DNA of 64,000 nt. Origin: Unio delphinus (lineage: Eukaryota; Mollusca; Bivalvia; Unionida; Unionidae). The stretch covers positions 3,741,001 to 3,805,000 of the forward strand of contig JAQISU010000097.1 of the NCBI GenBank assembly GCA_029339505.1, given 5' to 3'. Under the pieces are notes generated by a model. It had not been told where the DNA came from. It was given only the letters and a program-made list of their open reading frames with translations, and did no database searches. A program made the position numbers and the translations under genes. Below, piece by piece: positions 1 to 8,200 of the stretch; the stretch's first letter is position 1, and each line of letters starts with the position of its first letter.

Positions 1-475
1 TCCCCGTGTGTGTGTGGTTAGTATAGGGTGTGATTTTGGATAGTATATAGTAAGGTTTGTTTTGGCTGCTTCCCCGTGTGTGTGGTTAGTATAGGGTGTG
101 ATTTTGGATAGTATATAGTAGGGTGTGTTTTGGCTGCTTCCCCGTGTGTGTGTGGTTAGTATAGGGTGTGATTTTGGATAGTATATAGTAGGGTTTGTTT
201 TGGCTGCTTCCCCGTGTGTGTGTGGTTAGTATAGGGTGTGATTTTGGATAGTATATAGTAGGGTTTGTTTTGGCTGCTTCCCCGTGTGTGTGGTTAGTAT
301 AGGGTGTGATTTTGGATAGTATATAGTAGAGTTTGTTTTGGCTGCTTCCCCGTGTGTGTGGTTAGTATAGGGTGTGATTTTGGATAGTATATAGTAGGGT
401 TTGTTTTGGCTGCTTCCCCGTGTGTGTGGTTAGTATAGGGTGTGATTTTGGATAGTAAATGATAGGGTTTGTGGA
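1..475. repeat. 68-70 bp minisatellite, about 7 copies
   Basis: Seven near-identical units run from the window edge. Each contains CCCCGTGTGTG, then GGTTAGTATAGGGTGTG, GATAGTATATAGTA and TTTGTTTTGGCTGC. Successive CCCCGTG blocks start at 2, 72 and 140, so units differ by 2 bp through the GT count. The array begins outside the window and ends about 60 bp before the TATA box of the next gene. It may be spacer repeat of a gene cluster; that is inference. Confidence 0.95.
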
Positions 476-534
476 TAGTATCTAATATGACAAGTGAATG
501 TAGGGGGTGTTTACTTTCACGTCCGTGCTTAAGA

Positions 535-570
535 TATATATACTCAAAGTGACTGACATTAGAACCATTC
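535..570 (+). promoter_or_regulatory. TATA box and histone-type cap motif
   Basis: TATATATA lies at 535-542. A CCATTC motif lies at 565-570, about 30 bp downstream, which is the normal TATA-to-start distance. CATTC-type cap sites are a known feature of replication-dependent histone genes. The implied 5' leader is only about 22-25 nt before the ATG at 590. Confidence 0.65.
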
Positions 571-589
571 CACGGAATAACCATAGAAG

Positions 590-1168
590 ATGGCAAAAGC
601 ATCAAGTTTATTCAACAATTTAAGACACAGCTATTTCTGGATATTAGACGGGGAATATGAAGTGGAAAAACTACATCATAAATGGAAGATTGCGAAGAGT
701 TTGGACTTTGCAAAAAGACTGAAAATAGCCAGGGAGCTCTTAGGAGGAATGCTAGAAGAAGAAGCCAAAAAGTTACGAGGCTGCATTAATCCACCCTATG
801 TTAGAGTGGGGACATTGAAGCAAGTAATAGATATTGTCGAAAACGTCAAGTGTTTTTTGGATAATATCTTGACAGAGTACCCCCATGTCCAAAAGGGTTT
901 GGACCCGCTCAAGAAAGCTGAAGAACTGATGAGAAAGGAACTATTAGAAGAAGTGAAGAAGATAAAAGATAACTGGAGTAAGGAGAGAAAGGAAAGAAAG
1001 GACAATGAAAACCAAAAAAAGAAAGAGGACTTTGAAAGATTAAATAACAATTGGATAAAGATACAAGAGAAGTTTAGAGCTATGGGGCATCCTGACTGGA
1101 TTCCCGACGAAAAGAAGAAGGGAATTTTTGGTAAAATCAAAAGGTGGTGGAACAAAGGCAGAAAATAA
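590..1168 (+). CDS. Unrecognised lysine-rich protein with histone-type gene signals
   Basis: An intronless frame encodes 192 residues. The ATG has a good context (A at -3, G at +4) and is the first ATG after the predicted cap site. I do not recognise the family. The N-terminal half (about 1-95) is mixed helical-looking sequence with aromatic residues and two cysteines. About 95-165 is a highly charged K/E/R segment likely to form a long helix or coiled coil. The C-terminus (about 175-192) is a basic amphipathic tail, GIFGKIKRWWNKGRK. About 33 of 192 residues are lysine. There is no signal peptide and no evident membrane segment. It has no histone-fold or linker-histone winged-helix motif that I can see. 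A TATA/cap pair upstream and a histone stem-loop 20 nt after the stop suggest S-phase-coupled, non-polyadenylated mRNA. That both ends carry signals argues that this is a real gene. It could instead be a captured or element-derived gene. Confidence 0.75.
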   Translation: MAKASSLFNNLRHSYFWILDGEYEVEKLHHKWKIAKSLDFAKRLKIARELLGGMLEEEAKKLRGCINPPYVRVGTLKQVIDIVENVKCFLDNILTEYPHVQKGLDPLKKAEELMRKELLEEVKKIKDNWSKERKERKDNENQKKKEDFERLNNNWIKIQEKFRAMGHPDWIPDEKKKGIFGKIKRWWNKGRK

Positions 1169-1183
1169 AAGAAGAAGAAATAT

Positions 1184-1227
1184 CCAAAGGCCCTTTTCAG
1201 GGCCACTCATAAGTCTCGAAAAGATAG
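1184..1227 (+). terminator. Histone-type 3' stem-loop and downstream element
   Basis: GGCCCTTTTCAGGGCC at 1189-1204 is a perfect 6 bp stem with a TTTC loop, the canonical replication-dependent histone mRNA 3' hairpin. It is preceded by CCAAA and followed by ACTCA, close to the classic flanks. It starts 20 nt after the stop codon. A purine-rich GAAAAGATAG at about 1218-1227, 13 nt past the hairpin, sits where the U7-binding downstream element is expected. Known role: SLBP binding and U7-directed cleavage without polyadenylation. No AATAAA competes nearby apart from a run overlapping the stop codon. Confidence 0.88.
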
Positions 1228-1309
1228 TAGCTTTCATTGCCACCCTTTTTTTCCCTTGTCCCTAGACAGTTTCCCTATACCCATACAAATCATATTCCCC
1301 ATGTTCCAT

Positions 1310-1560
1310 GTCCCTTGAGGCTAAATAGGCCCAAATAGTTCCCATGTTCAATTCCCCTTGACGCTAGATAGGCCCACCATGTTCAATTTCCCTTGACGCT
1401 AGATAGGCCCACCATGTTCAATTTCCCTTGACGCTAGATAGGCCCAAATAGTTCCCATGTTAAATTTCCCTTGACGCTAGATAGGCCCACCATGTTAAAT
1501 TCCCCTTGACGCTAGATTAGCCCAAGCTGTTTTTGACTGGATTTTCCCTTGACGCTAGAG
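1310..1560. repeat. 35-43 bp minisatellite
   Basis: About six units share TTCCCTTGACGCTAGATAGG followed by CCCACCATGTTCAA or the longer CCCAAATAGTTCCCATGTT. Length differences come from presence or absence of AAATAGTTCC. The last partial unit abuts the LINE relic. Confidence 0.9.
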
Positions 1561-1800
1561 TGCCCCATATTACTACTGTTGTCAGTCCACTTTTTTCTGT
1601 CTACCTCTCCTTCTGCATTCAGGACGCTGCCTGCAGTACTGCTTTGGATAGACTGTTGGCTCTATTGAAATGGCCATATCATGTCAGCGTTCTCTTTTTG
1701 ACAGTGGTGAGGAGGTCTTCATATTGGCCTACTTTGTGCCTGATGGTATTATGCACTTCTTCATTTGTGATGTGACCCATGTAAGAGATGCCAAGGATGG
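1535..1800 (-). mobile_element. LINE ORF2 C-terminal relic
   Basis: The minus strand from about 1800 down to 1540 reads as the post-RT tail common in invertebrate LINE ORF2 proteins. Visible pieces include HITNEEVHNTIRHKVGQYED, LLTTVKKRTLT, then a stop where the family has W, then YGHFNRANSLSKAVLQAAS. A basic RRGRQKK-like stretch follows in another frame. In-frame stops and a frame change show it is dead. The RT domain itself is absent, so only the last part of the element remains. Plus-strand reading frames over the same bases are shadows. Confidence 0.8.
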
Positions 1801-1809
1801 TTCAGTAGC

Positions 1810-2690
1810 ATCTCATTTCATGTGCTTGGATTCTTCATTATATTTTAGAATCATCTTATCTAATATATACTATTATGTATTTGGTTTAATTTTAATTATT
1901 TGTTTCTTAAATTTTTTAATTTCGTTCCATTCTGACTGATTTTGATGTAAACAACTAATAATATAAACTTGGTATCTAATACTGACCTAGTTCCTGACCT
2001 AAATTCAGGACCAGTAAGAGTTGAAGTATACAACTTCTTTTTACTTTCTCAGAGTAAGATTCATAAAGTGAGATCGATGCCATATTTGGAGTACAGGACA
2101 AATAACATGTATCAGTTTGGTTTTTTAAAAGAGGTTTGACACACATCCAGGTATCTGTTTTGCATCATAGCTAGATTTATACAGACTGCCCAGCTCAATG
2201 TATCTATTTTAGAGCATCTCAAATAAGTATATAGAGAGCACAAACGAGCAACCGTAACTATAATTTTAATGCTTGATTTTATTTTTAAAAACTGCCTCCT
2301 TCCAAAAAGCAAAATTTCAATGTTGTGCTAGTCAAGTAATTTTCAATAATCAACCCAACAAATATTTACAGAGATCCAACGAACCATAATTGATTTTATT
2401 TTGGAATCAAGCCCTGACTTTGTATACTGTGTTGACATTTTGGACCTATGGAATGAATCAGGTATTCACATGGAAACCCAAAAGGCAGGTTTAAACTAAT
2501 TCGTAAAGTTCAAGAAAAGTAAGAAAAGAAATCTTGTGAATATTTGTGAATGATAAGGATATAAATGAAGACGAAAAAAATGAAAGTTTTTAATGATTTC
2601 TTTTGTGCGCAGTCAACTTTACAAACTGAAACTTCACCACAAATTCAAAAGTTAGCTTTATGAAACCTGCCATATCCCCGACATGATCAG
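1810..2690. other. Intergenic, no gene seen
   Basis: AT-rich sequence. I see no coding pattern, RNA gene or transposon motif here. Confidence 0.6.
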
Positions 2691-3253
2691 ATTAAATTAA
2701 AATTAAAATTAAAATTAAATTAAAATTAAATTAAAACTAAATTAAAATTAAATTAAAATTAAAATTAAATTAAAATTAAAATTAAATTAAAATTAAAATT
2801 AAAATTAAATTAAAATTAAATTAAAATTAAAATTAAAATTAAATTAAAATTAAAATTAAAATAAAATTAAAATTAAAATTAAATTAAATTAAATTAAAAT
2901 TAAATTAAAATTAAATTAAAATAATTAAATTAAAATTAAATTAAATTAAAATTAAATTAAAATTAAAATTGAAAATTAAAATTAAATTAAAATTAAATTA
3001 AAATTAAAATAAAATTAAAATAAATTAAAATAAAATTAAAATTAAAATTAAAATTAAATTAAAATTAAATTAAAATTAAATTAAAATTAAAATAAAATTA
3101 AAATAAAATTAAAATTAAAATAAATTAAAATTAAATTAAACTTAAAATAAAATTAAATTAAAATTAAATTAAAATTAAAATAAAATTAAATTAAAATTAA
3201 ATTAAAATTAAAATTAAATTAAATTAAAATTAAATTAAAATTAAATTAAAATA
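2691..3253. repeat. AATTAAA-type simple-sequence array
   Basis: About 560 bp built almost only from AAATT and AAAATT pentamers and hexamers (ATTAAAATTAA pattern) with rare substitutions. Nearly pure A/T with strong strand asymmetry: A dominates this strand. Confidence 0.97.
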
Positions 3254-3364
3254 ATTGAGAACGATGTTTATACTATTTTACTAGGTTTAATTCTATCAAA
3301 AGCATGTTCACTTATTACTGCACCCTAATTAGCTACAAAAATTGCAGTCAATTAAATATCCGCT

Positions 3365-3510
3365 TTGCTGCTTATTCTATATCTCCTTGCAAACTTCAGT
3401 GTTTCCAGATTACTGGAAACTAGCAAACATAATTCCTGTGTATAAACAAGGTTAAAAAACTTGTGTCAAACCACTGTCCTATATCTTTACTATGTACTCT
3501 ATCTAAAGTT
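3365..3510 (+). mobile_element. Non-LTR reverse transcriptase relic (fragment)
   Basis: The frame around 3400-3456 reads VFPDYWKLANIIPVYKQG followed by a stop. This matches the FP..WK.A.IIPIFK.G motif at the start of LINE-type RT domains. A frameshifted continuation resembles the next RT segment (NYRPIS region). Only about 150 bp survive, with no surrounding RT or endonuclease sequence. Confidence 0.7.
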
Positions 3511-4690
3511 GTAGTGTGTGTATTGTTACATATATCTGAAATATATTTGTTTTAATTTAATATTGTCTGTTTTAAATTCTTTTTTTCTCCATTACATGCT
3601 ATTGTGATGTAAATTTATTCACTAGAGATGATGTTTTTTTCTTCAGAAAATTGGTTGACCAAATTATTCTTTGGTAAACAAGTAATGTTGACCATGATCC
3701 TGACCTTGATTCAAGGTTAGTTGAAATCACTTAAACAAGTGATGTTTTTCATCTTTTGGATGTATATTATATCCACACAATTAAATATTTGAAAGGTCTG
3801 CATTTTTAATAACAGTGTTTAAATGCAATTATGTTGTGTCCAGTTTAAGCTAATTATTTTCTTTTCTTCAAATTATTGGATTTCAAGTTCTTAGTTTTCC
3901 TGGAGATACAGTGCTCTAAATTCTCAGATAAGGACATTTATTCCAAATTTATACAGAATTAAAAAATTGGAATATTTTTTATGAGTCTACAACAAACTGT
4001 AGACATTACAGCACTTCACAGACTAATAATGACATCATTGTCTTCCATATTGGATTTCATTTTTATTTTACAAGGACATCAATGTTTTTTTAAATTTCTG
4101 GATTTGGTTTGTAAATCTACCAGTTCTTTCATCTCATTTTTTTCACTTTATTTTAGGGACATATTTTTGTTGAATCAAAATCAGAAGTTTAATAATGAAA
4201 ATTATCAGTGCTTTTGATTAATTAAGTTGTTAGCAACCATTTTGTATTATACTGAATTATGATATTATTTTACATTTGGAATTATTTTTGAAAAAAAGTT
4301 TTCTGTAGATTCAGGATTAAGTACTAAATTGCTTAAGCACTATAAAGGAGACAGTTTCTCAGTACAAGAAAATCAATATATATATATAGAACAATAACCA
4401 TGTGATTAGACTTAAAAAATTGCAGCAGTTATAATTTGCAATTAGGAAAACTATGTTATTGTTTGTTTTGTTTTTCTGGCCAATAATGTAGCTGGATTTT
4501 AAAGTTCTGGAATTGTCATGGATGCCTAATTTATTGTCACTGGACCTTACTGGTTGTTAAAGATATATGTAGGCTTATAGAAATACTGTTAACAACTGCA
4601 TTGTCCCTGCCATTACTCGGGATAAAATTGCTAATGGGTGGACATTTCTTAGTAAGGATCAAAAGTTTGATCATTTAATTGGTTAAATAA
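3511..4690. other. Intergenic, no gene seen
   Basis: AT-rich, apparently unique sequence. A 78-residue frame at 3981-4217 is short, rich in F, L and S, and has no recognisable motif, so it is not called. Confidence 0.55.
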
Positions 4691-4699
4691 TGACGCTCT

Positions 4700-5150
4700 T
4701 TGAGTATGGGCAAGATATGTGGTGAACTCGTAAGCAAGATGATATCGTGGTGAACTTGTACACAAGATGATACTGAGGTGAACTTGTACACAAGATGATA
4801 TTGAGGCGAACTTGTACACAAGATGATATTGAGGTGAACTCGTAAGCAAGATGATATTGAGGTGAACTCGTAAGCAAGATGATACTGAGGTGAACTTGTA
4901 CACAAGATGATATTGAGGTGAACTTGTACACCAGATGATATTGAGGTGAACTTGTACACAAGATGATATTGAGGTCAACTTGTACACCAGATGATATTGA
5001 GGTGAACTTGTACACAAGATGATATTGAGGTGAACTCATAAGCAAGATGATATTGTGGTGAACTCGTAAGCAAGATGATATTGTCATAAACTTGTACATG
5101 AGAATATATTGTCATAAACTTGTACACAAGATGATATTGTTGTGAATGCA
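4700..5150. repeat. 28 bp minisatellite, about 16 copies
   Basis: Units contain GAGGTGAACTTGTACACAAG then ATGATATT, with an alternating variant CTCGTAAGCAAG. It lies 130 bp upstream of the first CNOT1-like exon, in its likely promoter or first intron. Minus-strand frames across it are repeat artefacts. Confidence 0.95.
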
Positions 5151-5280
5151 TATAGAAGTTAATGATGCTTTCCTCGATGTTCATTTAATTATTTGTAGAA
5201 ATTTCATCCTATATTTGTTGGATTTGTAGAGCTTGCTTCATATTTGTTTTTCCTTTTTCTTTCCAGAAACTTGTTACAGA

Positions 5281-8200
5281 ATGACTGATGTGGCTCCAAA
5301 TCCAGAGGTAAGGTCCCATTTTACTCAGATTTTCCCAAAAAATATATTCAGAGCATATTTGACTATTTATATTATGGTAATGGCTACTAAGGGGACTACA
5401 TTCTAAATCTTAAAGTCACCCTCCATAGATCCGAAATAAAATGTCTTTACTGTAACTTTTTCCTATCAAATGATCAGGGATATAGTGATGTCTAACCAAT
5501 CCATCCATTCTTTCACATCTCTGCCAACATGAAAATTATATTTTAAAGTTATTTGGGGTCTTTTGTTAATATTTTTAAAACATTAATTTGATTCAAAGGT
5601 GAGTAGGATATTCCATTTAATTTGCTCTAAATATTCAAAGGAGATATGTGTGAGTATGTATTGTTAAAGTTGAAATAGTAAAAAAAATTGTAGAAATTAT
5701 ATGGCATCCCTGCTATCACAGATATTGACAGGAAGGAAAAATATGTTCTCTTTTGTTTCTTTCAGGTAATTGTTTTCACTTGATTTTTTTCACTTATTAA
5801 TTTTCAACCATTATATATCTGAAATTTATTTTGATAGTTTTGATTTAATATTATGTTTTAATTTCCTTTAATAACTTATGTGATGTGATTTACATTTTCA
5901 GATGAGGAAGATATATGCCCAGATATTAATTGATTGCTTGAAGTTCGAGTCTACAGCGGACAAAGATTATAGTCGTAGGGTGCCCGAGGTAAGCATTGCT
6001 AAATATGTGTCTGTCGCATTTGATTCTTTGAAAAATTTATATAGTTATATAGATTATTATTATATAAGTTATCCTATGTAATCCATTTCAATGCCAGATT
6101 TACCTCAGATTTAATCTTGTGAAGTAATGTTTAAAAAAAATCAATGGATAGATTGATTGCCTTCATGTTTTTATAATTATTTAAAAGGTCTATTGAATCC
6201 GGTCTCACAAGACCATGTTGATACACTATGACTGTATAACTATATTTTTTTTCACAGGATAAATTAATACACATATTAACTGGGATGTTTCATTACTTTC
6301 CAGAGTTTCTTTGTGAGTATTACTATGAATTTATTGGTGCAGTGTCATCATATTCCATCCAGATGTGCAACATAATCTCATGTGCCTTTCAACGCAATAT
6401 GCAAGTGCCAGATCCATTGACACCGGGCCTGAAGGTTGATATGCTACCAGAAATCCAGCAACATCCACTGATTAGTCCCATTTATGTAAAAGTGATAGAG
6501 TCAATGCCTTTCAAACAGGTAAGATATATTCATTCACAGCGTTTTATGATTTATAGATACCTGATCAATTCTCGATTTTGTGTATTGTACAAAAAATGGT
6601 ACTTGTGTGTACATTTATGAAGGCTAATGAGGCAAGTCTATCTCTTTACATATTATAACCTTTTTACAATCTATGCAGTTTTTACCTGTAATTTTACCTG
6701 TGTGTAATTTTACCTGTGTGTAATTTTACCTGTGTGTAATTGAGAATTATGTTGTTTTACTCAGCTTATAACATGTTGAGGAACTTTGAAAAACATATTA
6801 ATTATTTGTTTCCAACTTCTGTAAATTCTCCTTTTAGATGTAACAGTTATCTAATTGTTTCCTTAAAACATAGATCTAATTTATGATAACAATTGTAAAA
6901 CAGGTAAAAATGGTAAAGTAGTGGCATAAATTAACAGAATAAAACTTCATGCTTTTCTTGTTGACAGGATTTGGATTCTTACCTGGAAATAGGAACACCA
7001 GTAACCATCTTTCCTAATGTCCTGAGTTCCATTTCGGTAAGCATTAATATTATTATCCACTAATTACAAAATTAATGTGTATTTATGTGTTTTATCATTG
7101 CATTACTCACAGAATGAAACCCATTGTAAAATGATTTTTTTTTAAATCCAGAATTCTGGGATCAAAATGTAGTTCTATAACTTTATTAACAACGAAAGAC
7201 AGAAAAGCAGGCCTTGATAATGTTTTGTAATTTTGTATGAACATGCATCAATATTGTTTTTATTTGATGTGTGAACACTTTGTGTAATATTAGTCATGTC
7301 ATATGAAATACTTTACATGATAATTAAGTTTCGATTAGCAAACTACAGGGATTTTTTAAAAGTAGATTTTTCCTTTGACTTAGTGATATTATACTTGGCA
7401 ATGGTCAGCACAATTGCCATGTCCAGTCAATTTAGAGTTACAGCCAATGTATAAATTGAAATGTTGCTTGGTAAATGTAATGTCATGTGTAATGCATGTG
7501 ATGTATGAAATCTGTTATTTTCTTCATATTTTGAAAGTTATGTTGTCCTGTAGGTAGCATAGTGCCCTCACCTATGGCACACCTGTAATTAGCAAGGATG
7601 AAGTGTAGCACAATAGTTCCTGGTGCAGTTTTACTATTTCTTTCACAAAACATTGAAAATGCTATTTGTTGTTTCAGTCAAGGGACAGCTGTTTCAATGT
7701 CCCTCTGATCAATGCAGTTGTGTTTTATGTGGGAACTCATGCCATTGATTACATCAACAGCAAAGATCTGACACCCAACGTGAGCATTATAGCTAAATCC
7801 AGTCATGGCAGATTCTTGTCTAATCTTCTACTTGGATTAGATGACATGGGTATGTAATTCTTGGCTATATACGTGTTGTGTTTGTAATGCCTATGCTAGC
7901 ATTTACTATTACTAGCAGTGGCATAATGTTCCTTGTCATTGTTTAGTTATAGGTGTAACATATTTTCAAAGGTTGTACATAGTTCAGTTCAAAAAATAAT
8001 TTTATATCTGTTCCTAATTCATGTTTTGATTTTGAAAGAAAGCAACAAAAAGCATCCAACTGACTTAAGACTTCTTGGAAAGCAACAAAAGGCATCCAAC
8101 TGACTTAGACTTCATGGAAAGCAACAAAAAGCATCCAACTGACTTAGACTTCTTGGAAAGCAACAAACAGTATCTTACTGACTGACTTCTTCACCAATTG

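Noticed and set aside
796..1243. Minus-strand frames over the lysine-rich gene
   Set aside because: Phenylalanine/serine-rich shadows of a lysine- and glutamate-rich plus-strand gene.
1670..1939. 89-residue plus-strand gene
   Set aside because: The region is explained by the minus-strand LINE relic; the plus frame is its shadow plus AT-rich tail.
4649..5184. Four overlapping minus-strand frames
   Set aside because: All are shadows of the 28 bp minisatellite; overlapping frames give parallel peptides.
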